Assembly (NCBI GenBank): GCA_945861085.1
Contig: OX244046.1
Span: forward strand, 3,410,001-3,474,000
DNA length: 64,000 nt
Direction of reading: 5' to 3'
Source of the DNA: Clostridioides difficile_D
GTDB taxonomy: Bacteria > Bacillota > Clostridia > Peptostreptococcales > Peptostreptococcaceae
In this document: piece after piece, positions 56,285-64,000 of the stretch
Layout of the letters: each line of letters begins with the position of its first letter
How positions within the stretch are numbered: position 1 is the first letter of the stretch
The notes under the pieces: model-generated
Databases searched by the model: none
Told to the model about the DNA's origin: nothing
Seen by the model: only the letters and a program-made list of their open reading frames with translations
Position numbers and translations under genes: made by a program

Positions 56285-56776
56285 TCACATTATACAAAAT
56301 ATTACTGCTTGTCCTTCATTAGCCGCTTCTTCTATAAACTTTTTAAGTTCAATTAAATTTGCCCATACATAATCAAAAAACTCTTCTTCATTCTCATCAT
56401 CCATAACAGGATAAATATTATTTTCTAACATCTCACTAATATTAAATTTTTTTCTAAACGTTTGTTCTTCCAAATTGTTCATTGCTTCTGATAGTTTTTT
56501 TACATCATCAGCAGTAATCAGCATTGCAGGTGGCTCTCCATCAATTTCCATAAATATATTTCCACTTAACACCAATTTGCTAAATATATTATCATCATCT
56601 CCTCCAAATGAACAGCCTGTTAAAGTAAAGTGAATAGCATGCCATGCTTTATCGATATTAATAGTACTATTTTCATGTACATCTTCAAAAACAAAATCTT
56701 GTAAATTGCCTTCTGCTTGTTGTAATTTCAAAACATCTTCTTCACTTATTCTAGTATAACATCCTATCATACCCAT
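56285..56776 (-). CDS. DUF1877 (YfbM-like) protein
   Basis: 163 residues with the DUF1877 features: MGMIGCYTRISEEDVLKLQQ, INIDKAWHAIHFTLTG and a C-terminal LIELKKFIEEAANEGQAVIF. Cytoplasmic, function unknown. It stands alone between the exporter operon and rnr, with GGAGG before the start. Confidence 0.85.
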   Translation of the reverse strand: MGMIGCYTRISEEDVLKLQQAEGNLQDFVFEDVHENSTINIDKAWHAIHFTLTGCSFGGDDDNIFSKLVLSGNIFMEIDGEPPAMLITADDVKKLSEAMNNLEEQTFRKKFNISEMLENNIYPVMDDENEEEFFDYVWANLIELKKFIEEAANEGQAVIFCIM

Positions 56777-56881
56777 AATTCCATTCCTCCTAAGTAGCGT
56801 TTTTTATAATTTTAACACTAAATTTATACAAAGTAACACGTTATTATAAATTAGATAAAACAAAACTTTATATAAAATAAA

Positions 56882-56922
56882 AAAATAAGTGTATCTTAAA
56901 TTTTAAATGATACACTTATTTT
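56882..56922 (-). terminator. Terminator of rnr
   Basis: AAAATAAGTGTATC and GATACACTTATTTT are a perfect 14-bp repeat with a 13-nt loop, in the 280-nt gap after rnr. It can work in both directions. Confidence 0.8.
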
Positions 56923-57055
56923 GTATTAAAAATCTATATTTTAGATATCTGTTTTTAATTAAATATTTTTTAATTATATATTTTCATTGAGTATTATATA
57001 TTTAACTACATCATAAATACTATAACTTTTCATATCTAATTTTAGATGATTTTAC

Positions 57056-59191
57056 TTATTCCTCTATCTTTTCAACTATTTCAAAATCTATTTCTTTAAA
57101 ATCTACATTCACACTCTCAACCTTTATCTTAACAAGGTCACCTATCTTGTACGACTTCTTAGTTCTTTCTCCTAAAACACTATAAGAACTCTCATCATAA
57201 ATATAGTAATCATCATTCATATTTGCAAGTCTTATCAATCCTTCTATAGTATTATCCAACTCAACAAATATTCCAAATGAAGTTACACTAGATACAACAC
57301 CTTCAAATTCTTGACCGACTTTATCTTTCATATAAAGAGCCTTATAGAAATCATGTACATCCCTTTCAGCTAACTCTGCTTTTCTTTCTTTCTCAGATGA
57401 TTGAACAGATGCATAATCCACTATAGTAGTAAGCTGTTCTTGTCTTTTTCCACTTATTTTATTGTTTAAGGATTCTTTTATTATTCTATGAATTTGAAGG
57501 TCAGGATATCTTCTTATTGGTGAAGTAAAGTGACAGTAGAATTTAGCTGCTAATCCAAAGTGTCCACTACATTCTGGTGAATACTTAGCTTGTTTTAAAG
57601 AACGAAGCATTATAGTACTGATAGCTCCCTCTTCTTTTTTGCCCTTTATCTTCTCTATTATACCTTGTAATGCTTTTGGGTGTACTTCCTCTTTATCACC
57701 TTTTATTGTATATCCAAATGTAGATATAAACTTACTTAATTCTTCCATTTTTTCCAAAGATGGTGTCTCATGTATTCTATACACAAATGGTATCCCCATC
57801 CAATAAAAATGTTCAGCAATTGTCTCATTACTTATAAGCATAAATTCTTCTATTATTTTATTAGATATTCTTCTTTCATATGGCTTTATATCTACAACTT
57901 CACCTTTTCCATTTAGAATTATCTTTGCTTCTGGGAAATTGAAATCTATAGCACCTCTTTTTTCTCTTCTTGACATAAGAATTCTAGCCAAAATTTCAGC
58001 ATTTTTAAAATCTTCAGCAACATGTTCAAAAGTCTTTTTAAGTTTTTCGTCATCCTTCTCCAATATATCAGATACTTCTGTATAAGTCATTCTAGCTTTT
58101 GAATTTATTACAGATTCACATATTTCATGCTTAACTACATTTCCTTTATGGTCTATCTCCATAAATATAGAAAGGGTTAACTTGTCTTCAAGTGGATTTA
58201 AACTACACACTCCATTTGAAAGAGTCTTTGGCAACATTGGAATTACTTTATCTACTAAATAAACTGATGTAGCTCTTTTTAAAGCTTCTTTATCAAGTTT
58301 ATTTTTTTCTCTTACATAATGGGTAACATCAGCTATGTGAACTCCTAATTTGAAGTTTCCATTAGATAATACTTCTATTGATATAGCATCATCTAAGTCT
58401 TTTGCGTCATCTCCATCTATAGTAAATATGTTTAAATCTCTTAAATCTCTTCTCCTTTTTATCTCTTCTTGAGGAATCTCAACAGCTACAGCTTCTGCTT
58501 CTTGCAATACTTTCTTTGGAAATTCTTCTGGGAGACCATGTTCTCTTATTATAGAGTCTATTTCTACGCCTCTTTCACCTTTTTGACCTAGTATCTCTAT
58601 AATTTTACCTTCTGGTTTTCTATCCTCTTGTGGCCATACTGTAATTTCACATACTACCTTATCATTATCGACTGCTCCACTAAAATGTTTTTTAGGTATA
58701 TATATATCTTTAGTAAATTTCTTATTATCTGGTGTTACAAATCCAAAAGTTTTACTTGATTGGAAAGTTCCTACTATTCTAGTTATTTCTCTCTTTATAA
58801 CTTTTACTATTCTTCCTTCAGCTCTCTTTTCTTCAGTTGCAGGTACTACTATTTCTGCCATAACTCTATCATTATGCATAGCACCATTTATATTGTCACT
58901 TGAGATAAATAAATCCTGTGTATATTCAACATCAGATTCCACAAATCCAAATCCCTTTTTATGTGATACAAATTTTCCAACAAAATATCCCATTTGATTT
59001 GGAGATATTATTTTTCCTTTCTTAGTAAAACATATATATCCATCTTCTTCTAATTCATTTAAAAAATTATAAAACATTGGCATTTCTGATGAATGTATAT
59101 CAAATATTTCTGCTAATTCTTCTTTTTTTAGAGGATTATATGCACTTTCATTTATTAATCCTAACAAACTTTCTTTAAATCCTGGTATCAT
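57056..59191 (-). CDS. rnr: Ribonuclease R
   Basis: 711 residues in the RNase II/R order: N-terminal winged helix, two cold-shock domains (about 65-215), the RNB catalytic domain (about 245-575, with DGDDAKDLDDAISIE carrying the metal-binding Asp cluster and SPIRRYPDLQIHR), and an S1 domain at the end (GQEFEGVVSSVTSFGIFVEL). It is a 3'-5' exoribonuclease that degrades structured RNA and non-stop mRNAs released by tmRNA-SmpB, which fits its closeness to ssrA and smpB. Confidence 0.97.
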   Translation of the reverse strand: MIPGFKESLLGLINESAYNPLKKEELAEIFDIHSSEMPMFYNFLNELEEDGYICFTKKGKIISPNQMGYFVGKFVSHKKGFGFVESDVEYTQDLFISSDNINGAMHNDRVMAEIVVPATEEKRAEGRIVKVIKREITRIVGTFQSSKTFGFVTPDNKKFTKDIYIPKKHFSGAVDNDKVVCEITVWPQEDRKPEGKIIEILGQKGERGVEIDSIIREHGLPEEFPKKVLQEAEAVAVEIPQEEIKRRRDLRDLNIFTIDGDDAKDLDDAISIEVLSNGNFKLGVHIADVTHYVREKNKLDKEALKRATSVYLVDKVIPMLPKTLSNGVCSLNPLEDKLTLSIFMEIDHKGNVVKHEICESVINSKARMTYTEVSDILEKDDEKLKKTFEHVAEDFKNAEILARILMSRREKRGAIDFNFPEAKIILNGKGEVVDIKPYERRISNKIIEEFMLISNETIAEHFYWMGIPFVYRIHETPSLEKMEELSKFISTFGYTIKGDKEEVHPKALQGIIEKIKGKKEEGAISTIMLRSLKQAKYSPECSGHFGLAAKFYCHFTSPIRRYPDLQIHRIIKESLNNKISGKRQEQLTTIVDYASVQSSEKERKAELAERDVHDFYKALYMKDKVGQEFEGVVSSVTSFGIFVELDNTIEGLIRLANMNDDYYIYDESSYSVLGERTKKSYKIGDLVKIKVESVNVDFKEIDFEIVEKIEE

Positions 59192-59786
59192 TTTTCCCTC
59201 CTATTTTACTTTTCATTATAGTATCATTTATATTTCTTAAAACACAGCATTTTTTCTTACTTGTCACATGGCTTTCTATATTTTTTATTATTCTTACAAG
59301 CTAAAATTACTTATTTATATTTTTGATTTAATGTAAACTTTATTACACTAGTTTCAAACAAATTATGATAATTTTTTAATCACAAATTGTCTGTATAAAT
59401 TGTCTGTATAAATGTTATTATGATTGTTTAAATTAATATTTATCATCTGCTTTATCACCTAATTATACACTATCAGATGTGATTGGTAAAATATTCATCT
59501 CATATAAGTATAACTATATAATAATTTATTCTATTAGTATACTCAAATCATGTAAAATTTATATAACTCAATTAATTTTTTAAACACAATTTTATAATAT
59601 AAAACTCATAATAAAAGTAAATTTATATGTTAAATGAGGTTGATTTTTTATTATTTTTTATTTATGCTAGTACTAAATACTTGCAAACGTTTTTTGACAA
59701 GTCTTTATTTTATCTAAATTAAACAAATTTTTTTTACAAATAACCACATGAAATTTAAACTAATCTACTTATTGGAGGAGATAAAA
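59192..59786. other. Intergenic region upstream of rnr
   Basis: About 600 nt AT-rich with no coding frame. In C. difficile as I know it, secG and glycolytic genes usually lie near rnr; they are not in this stretch. It should contain promoters in both directions. Confidence 0.35.
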
Positions 59787-60401
59787 TTGGAAGAAGTAAT
59801 AGCAAAAATTATTACTATAGAAAATGGCTTTAAAGAAATTGAAAATATTGCTAAAAAGATTGTAAAAAATAATGACTCAAAAAAATGTTATTATCTATCA
59901 ATCTATTTATATAGATCAGAGTATTATCAAGTAAGAGAATTAGCAGTATTTATACTTGGTTTTATATCAATAACTATTTCTGAAGCTTTGTTATTTTTAA
60001 AAGACAATGTGAGTAAAGATGAAAACTGGAGAGTACAAGAAATATTAGCTAAATCATTTGATTATTATTGTAGCGAAGTAGGATATGAAAAAGCACTTCC
60101 TGTAATAAAAGAATGGCTTAATTCTGATAGTCCAAACATAAAAAGAGCTGTGACAGAAGGTCTTAGAATTTGGACTAGTAGAGACTATTTTAAATCTAAT
60201 CCTGATGTTGCTATATCACTACTTTCTAGTTTAAAAGAAGATGATAGCGAATATTTGAGAAAATCTATAGGCAATGCTCTTAGAGATATAAGTAAAAAAT
60301 ATCCAGATTTAATAAAAAAAGAATTAGATTCATGGGATATATCAAATAAAAAAGTTGAGTTTGTATATAAGCTTGCTTCAAAACGTATCTTGGCAAAGTA
60401 A
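59787..60401 (+). CDS. HEAT-repeat protein, DNA-alkylation-repair-like fold
   Basis: Start TTG 59787 (MEEVIAKIITIENGF) follows GGAGG by 7 nt and is preferred over ATG 59748, which has no site; 204 residues. It is all helical, with HEAT-like repeats such as YYQVRELAVFILGFIS and SPNIKRAVTEGLRIWTSRDY, as in AlkD-type proteins, but shorter. Whether it is a glycosylase is uncertain. Confidence 0.75.
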   Translation: MEEVIAKIITIENGFKEIENIAKKIVKNNDSKKCYYLSIYLYRSEYYQVRELAVFILGFISITISEALLFLKDNVSKDENWRVQEILAKSFDYYCSEVGYEKALPVIKEWLNSDSPNIKRAVTEGLRIWTSRDYFKSNPDVAISLLSSLKEDDSEYLRKSIGNALRDISKKYPDLIKKELDSWDISNKKVEFVYKLASKRILAK

Positions 60402-60418
60402 ACTGGAGGTGAACTTAC

Positions 60419-60496
60419 TTGAAACTTCGTGGTGAGTATACTTACCCATTAGAACTAACACATGATATGATATATAAGTGGTATGGATTTTTCTAA
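60419..60496 (+). pseudogene. HxlR-family regulator, 5' fragment
   Basis: TTG 60419 after GGAGGTG encodes KLRGEYTYPLELTHDMIYKW, the conserved HxlR N-terminus, then a stop soon after the point where TnpB sequence begins. The DNA-binding domain is missing, so the IS insertion destroyed the gene. Confidence 0.72.
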
Positions 60497-61494
60497 ATGG
60501 TTAAATAATGAATATATTCCTAATAATCAAGATATGAAATGGATTAAAGATGTATCTTCTAAGGCTACAAAACAAGCTATTATGAATGGAGATAAAGCCT
60601 TCAAAGATTTCTTTAAAAAACTAAAGGTTTTCCTAAGTTTAAGAAAAAGAAAAATCAAGATGTTAAAGCATATTTTCCAAAGAATAACAAAACTGATTGG
60701 ACTATTGAAAGGCATAGGGTCAAAATACCTACTCTTGGTTGGGTAAGAATAAAAGAATTTGGATATATACCAACAAATTCAATAGTTAAAAGTGGTACAG
60801 TAAGTCAAAAATCTAGTAGATACTATGTATCTATATTAGTTGAGGAAGATGATATTCAAGTATCTAAATGTACTAATGAAGGAATAGGTATTGACTTAGG
60901 AATTAAAGATTTTGCAATATGTTCAAATGGAAGTAAATTTAAAAATATAAACAAGACTTCAACTGTCAAAAAGGTTGAAAAGAAATTAAAAAGAGAACAA
61001 AGAAAACTTTCAAGAAAATATAAGAGTTTAAAAGTAAGAAATAAAAATATAAAAGAAGGGGTAGCTACTCGTCAAAATATCCAAAAACAGATAGTCAAAG
61101 TACAAAAAATTCATCAAAGATTAGCTAATATAAGAACTGATTATATTAATAAAACAGTATCCCAGGTAATAGAGCAAAAACCAAGCTATATAACCATTGA
61201 AGATTTAAATGTTACTGGAATGATGAAAAATAAGCATTTATCAAAGGCTATATCAAGTCAAAAGTTTTTTGAATTTAGAACTAAACTAACTGCTAAGTGC
61301 AAACAAAATAATATAGAACTTAGAGTAGTTGACAGATGGTATCCATCATCAAAGACTTGTAGCCAATGTGGAGAGATTAATAAAGGTTTAAAACTTAAAG
61401 ATAGAGTGTACAAATGTGAATGTGGATTATCTATTGATAGAGATTTAAATGCAAGTATTAATCTTAAAAATGCTAAAAAATATAAGATAGCTTA
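60483..61494 (+). pseudogene. TnpB pseudogene (5' truncated, frameshifted)
   Basis: The first 87 codons from 60483 include KATKQAIMNGDKAFKDFFKK, a TnpB N-terminal region lacking the true start. A one-base frameshift near 60627 moves the rest to another frame that stays open to TAA 61494. That part has GIDLGIKDF, TIEDLNVTGM and the zinc-ribbon CSQCGE ... CECGLSIDRDLNAS, so all RuvC residues survive. It differs from the IStron TnpB. Confidence 0.85.
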
Positions 61495-61499
61495 AAAGT

Positions 61500-61610
61500 A
61501 CTTATATATGTACGGAGGGCTAACTTCGGAATTTAAGCCTTTGGAGAACTATACCAAATCGTAGTAGCTTAGGCAAGGCGAGGTTCAATGAAGAAGGAAA
61601 AATCTCGATA
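61500..61610 (+). ncRNA. Candidate omega-RNA scaffold of the TnpB remnant
   Basis: The G-rich sequence after the tnpB stop (ACGGAGGGCTAACTTCGG, TTAGGCAAGGCGAGGTTCAA, GAAGAAGGAAAAATCTCGA) is more structured and GC-rich than its surroundings and resembles the right-end RNA of IS605-type elements. The element end is probably near 61610-61620. Confidence 0.55.
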
Positions 61611-61651
61611 TGGATATATTTGGCCATATTTTGAGTAGCAGGTAAATTATT

Positions 61652-62149
61652 ATGAAAGTAACTAGTACAGGTATAGTAAATGGTGTTATAGAAGACAAAT
61701 ATGGAAAAAGAGGAAACCAGTTCAATGAAGGTGGTATGCCTACATATTCTCTACCTCTAAAATTTGAAGATGCTCCAAAGAATACAGCATCCTTTGCTGT
61801 ATTTTTAGAAGACAAAGATTCTGTTCCTGTATGTGGATTTGCATGGATACATTGGCTAGCTGCAAATATAACAAGAAACGAGTTAAACGAAAATGAAAGT
61901 ATAACAGCTACTGATTTTATTCAGGGAACTACTAGCTGGCATGGTAAGTTAGGAGGTCTTGGTAGATTAGAGGCCAGTGTATATGGTGGTATGGCTCCTC
62001 CAGACAGACCCCATGTCTATGAAATACATGTATTTGCACTTGATACTATCCTTGACCTTGAAAAAGGATTCTATATGAATGAATTTTTCAAAGCTATGGA
62101 CGGACATGTTTTAGATACATTTACATTAAAAGGAAGTTATTCTAACTAA
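61652..62149 (+). CDS. YbhB/YbcL-family PEBP (Raf-kinase-inhibitor-like) protein
   Basis: 165 residues. PEBP motifs are present: GMPTYSLPLKFEDAPKNTAS, FAWIHWLAANI, and PPDRPHVYEIHVFALD with the ligand-pocket Asp and His. It is cytoplasmic with no signal peptide. Bacterial members have no clear role. The ribosome site is weak (AGCAGG), perhaps because the upstream IS sits directly next to it. Confidence 0.88.
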   Translation: MKVTSTGIVNGVIEDKYGKRGNQFNEGGMPTYSLPLKFEDAPKNTASFAVFLEDKDSVPVCGFAWIHWLAANITRNELNENESITATDFIQGTTSWHGKLGGLGRLEASVYGGMAPPDRPHVYEIHVFALDTILDLEKGFYMNEFFKAMDGHVLDTFTLKGSYSN

Positions 62150-62162
62150 TTGGATTGACTAT

Positions 62163-62206
62163 AGCTAATCATTAATTAAATGCCTACATTTGATTAATGA
62201 TTAGCT
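62163..62206 (+). terminator. Terminator after the PEBP gene
   Basis: AGCTAATCATTAAT and ATTAATGATTAGCT form a 14-bp stem with a 16-nt loop, about 15 nt after the stop. Confidence 0.75.
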
Positions 62207-62250
62207 TAATTGTCATTATATCAATCTATATTAAATCTTAAGGAGTTGTT

Positions 62251-62556
62251 ATGATAAAAAAAATAGACCATGTAGTCATTACTACTAATAATATAGAAAA
62301 TTGTATCAGTTTTTATAAAAAACTTAGTTTTAACTTTAAGGAAATAAATAAAAAATATGAACTTCTACCACATAGGAAAAACGTACAGACAGGTAGTGCT
62401 GATTTTTATTTTAGAATAAACAAGAATATTGATGAGACAAAAAAATACTTAGAACAAAATGAGATTCAAACTGAGCAAGGAATTTTAGAATGTATAGAAG
62501 TCTTTGGCAAAATTAAATCTATTTATTTAAGATTTCCTTATAGGAATTTAATTTAA
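62251..62556 (+). CDS. VOC-family (glyoxalase-fold) protein, shortened
   Basis: 101 residues after AAGGAG. It starts with the VOC pattern IKKIDHVVITTNNIENCISF, and later IKSIYLRFPYRNLI matches the YLRDPDGNLIE end. About 15-20 residues found between beta strands in relatives are missing after KLSFNFKEINKKY, and the final metal-binding Glu is absent. It is therefore probably inactive or a truncated relative. Confidence 0.7.
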   Translation: MIKKIDHVVITTNNIENCISFYKKLSFNFKEINKKYELLPHRKNVQTGSADFYFRINKNIDETKKYLEQNEIQTEQGILECIEVFGKIKSIYLRFPYRNLI

Positions 62557-62580
62557 TTATTGAGTTACGGAGAATAAACT

Positions 62581-63519
62581 TTGGAAAATTTAATTCTATC
62601 AGTAAATGTTGTTCTTCCTTTGTTTCTCACAATGTCACTTGGATATATTCTAAAAAAATTAGGTCTATTTGATGTCCATACTTTAAATAAAATGAATAAT
62701 GTCTGTTTCAAATCTTTCTTGCCACTATTATTATTTTTTAACATATACAATACAGATTTAGATGGCTCTCTTAATTTTAAACTTATGTCTGTAGCTATTA
62801 TAATCATTTTTTCAATCTTCTTAATCTTAGTTTTTATTATCCCTAAGATTGAAAAAGATAATAAAACAAGAGGTGCTTTAATACAAGGCATATTTCGTAG
62901 TAATTTCGTTATATTTGGTATTCCTGTGACAATTTCACTATTTGGTGATAATAGTATTGGCGTCACATCTTTATTAATAGCAGTTATTGTACCTATGTTT
63001 AATGTTTTATCTGTTGTAATACTTGAAATTTTTAGGGGTGGTAAAGTAAACATAAAACATATGGTTAAGGGCATTATAACAAATCCACTTATAATAGCTT
63101 CTGTAATTGGTCTTATTATGTTAATTTTAGATATTAATATTCCTACATTTTTACATAAGACAATTGGCGATATATCTAAAATAGCAACGCCTTTATCTCT
63201 TATAATTCTAGGCGGCTCTTTTAGTTTTTCTTCTATAAAGGGACATGTAAGACCCATTATATTGGGATTATGTGGAAAACTCATATTTGTACCATCTATA
63301 TTTTTACCAATTAGCATTTTTCTTGGATTTAGAAATGTAGAATTAGCATCACTTATGATAATGTTATCTGCCCCAACTGCAGTTTCTTCATTTACAATGG
63401 CACAACAGATGGATTCTGATAGTGAGCTAGCTGGGCAAATTGTAGTATTTACTTCTGCATTTTCTATAATTACAGTATTTTTAATAATATTTATTTTAAA
63501 ACAGAATAATCTTATTTAG
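62581..63519 (+). CDS. AEC-family (auxin efflux carrier-like) transporter
   Basis: 312 residues from TTG 62581, which follows CGGAG. About ten membrane spans in two halves, with LFLTMSLGYILKKLGLF at the start, IFRSNFVIFGIPVTISLFGD in the middle, and SAPTAVSSFTMAQQMDSDSE near the end, all typical of AEC permeases (malate/efflux type). Transport substrate is unknown. It ends a small gene cluster before a terminator. Confidence 0.88.
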   Translation: MENLILSVNVVLPLFLTMSLGYILKKLGLFDVHTLNKMNNVCFKSFLPLLLFFNIYNTDLDGSLNFKLMSVAIIIIFSIFLILVFIIPKIEKDNKTRGALIQGIFRSNFVIFGIPVTISLFGDNSIGVTSLLIAVIVPMFNVLSVVILEIFRGGKVNIKHMVKGIITNPLIIASVIGLIMLILDINIPTFLHKTIGDISKIATPLSLIILGGSFSFSSIKGHVRPIILGLCGKLIFVPSIFLPISIFLGFRNVELASLMIMLSAPTAVSSFTMAQQMDSDSELAGQIVVFTSAFSIITVFLIIFILKQNNLI

Positions 63520-63857
63520 ATATTCATATTTACTTATATGATATTTTCTAACTGTACGCTTTTACTTATACATTCTATTTAGAATACTTGTCCAAATTAT
63601 AATAAGCTAATTGTTTGTTTTAAAAAATATACACATGATTGTAAATAGACAAAATATATCCATAAATAAACTTCCTTTTTATATAATCAAGTAGTACACT
63701 AAAAAGCATTAAATATATTAAAAGTATTAATAAATAAAAAATTAAATATATTAAAAGCATCAATAAAATAGAAAATTAAATATATAGAAATAGGATATTT
63801 TTAAGATAATATTTATAAATACATAACTTAATAAATATCTAACTTAATCTTAAACAT
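63520..63857. other. Non-coding stretch after the AEC gene
   Basis: AT-rich with short direct repeats of AAATTAAATATATTAAAAGC near 63715-63780. No gene is seen. Confidence 0.4.
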
Positions 63858-63899
63858 AAAAACTGGACCAACAATATAAAATTATCAGTCCAGTTTTTA
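63858..63899. terminator. Bidirectional terminator
   Basis: AAAAACTGGAC and GTCCAGTTTTT form an 11-bp stem with A and T tails, suited to stop transcripts from both sides. Confidence 0.78.
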
Positions 63900-64000
63900 T
63901 GTTTTATACTCTTTACTTTACGTACTTTTATTAAAAACTAAATTTAATTTTTAAATATATAGCAAATGCACTAATCAAATAATGGCCAGTTATTCAACAA

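Noticed and set aside
62565..63317. 250-codon minus-strand ORF opposite the AEC transporter
   Set aside because: Antisense shadow of a membrane protein gene; the plus-strand frame has all family motifs.

Overview
The window is low-GC Firmicute chromosome and is very probably Clostridioides difficile. The tmRNA encodes a tag ending DDNFAIAA, a cell-wall protein carries an NVQTG sorting signal next to a sortase pseudogene, a CdISt1-type IStron (group I intron plus IS605-type element) is present, and smpB, ssrA and rnr lie close together. The species call rests on recognition, not on a database search.

Left part (1-23 kb) is sugar and solute uptake, nearly all on the minus strand. One cluster runs from a ketose-bisphosphate aldolase and a fructose-type PTS (12.3-9.5 kb), through a PRD-type PTS regulator and a lone EIIA, to an AraC regulator, a GH1 6-phospho-beta-glucosidase and a GH65 phosphorylase cut by the window edge. 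The PRD regulator is interrupted near its 5' end by an IStron. Removing bases 7229-9204 after a TTGAT target restores a continuous frame, so the intron could rescue the mRNA. An iron/aminoethylphosphonate-type ABC importer with a PP2C-like phosphatase follows (12.9-17.8 kb). Next comes a classical bglG-bglF-bglA operon with two antiterminator (RAT)/terminator modules (18.8-23.2 kb).

Middle part (23-35 kb) is accessory and decayed. It holds remnants of an island related to the one further right, an HTH/membrane-protein pair behind a 20-bp perfect palindrome, a possible small membrane toxin, DJ-1/PfpI and WYL-regulator genes, and decayed mobile-element genes (RadC-like, DUF960-like). A 1199-residue LPXTG-type surface protein with two repeat tracts follows, then a sortase pseudogene stopped just before its catalytic cysteine, and a wrecked IS1182-like transposase.

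Island (about 35.05-49.42 kb): an element integrated at the 3' end of ssrA, bounded by a 14-bp repeat of the tmRNA end. Its layout is that of a phage satellite (PICI-like). One arm holds a regulator, a second regulator, a degenerate Fic protein and the integrase. The opposing arm holds an XRE regulator, an excisionase-like protein, a DnaD-like protein and a DnaB-like helicase. I see no structural or conjugation genes. The ends carry cargo: a PD-(D/E)XK-like N-terminal domain fused to TPRs, an HNH endonuclease, a second PD-(D/E)XK-like protein and a DUF3791/DUF3990 remnant. These cargo genes are the best candidates for an undescribed defence function.

Right part (49.4-64 kb) is core genome: ssrA, smpB, an AIM24 protein, a GNAT pseudogene, a three-gene ABC-2 exporter, DUF1877, rnr, a HEAT-repeat protein, a TnpB remnant that truncated an HxlR gene, PEBP and VOC proteins and an AEC-family permease.
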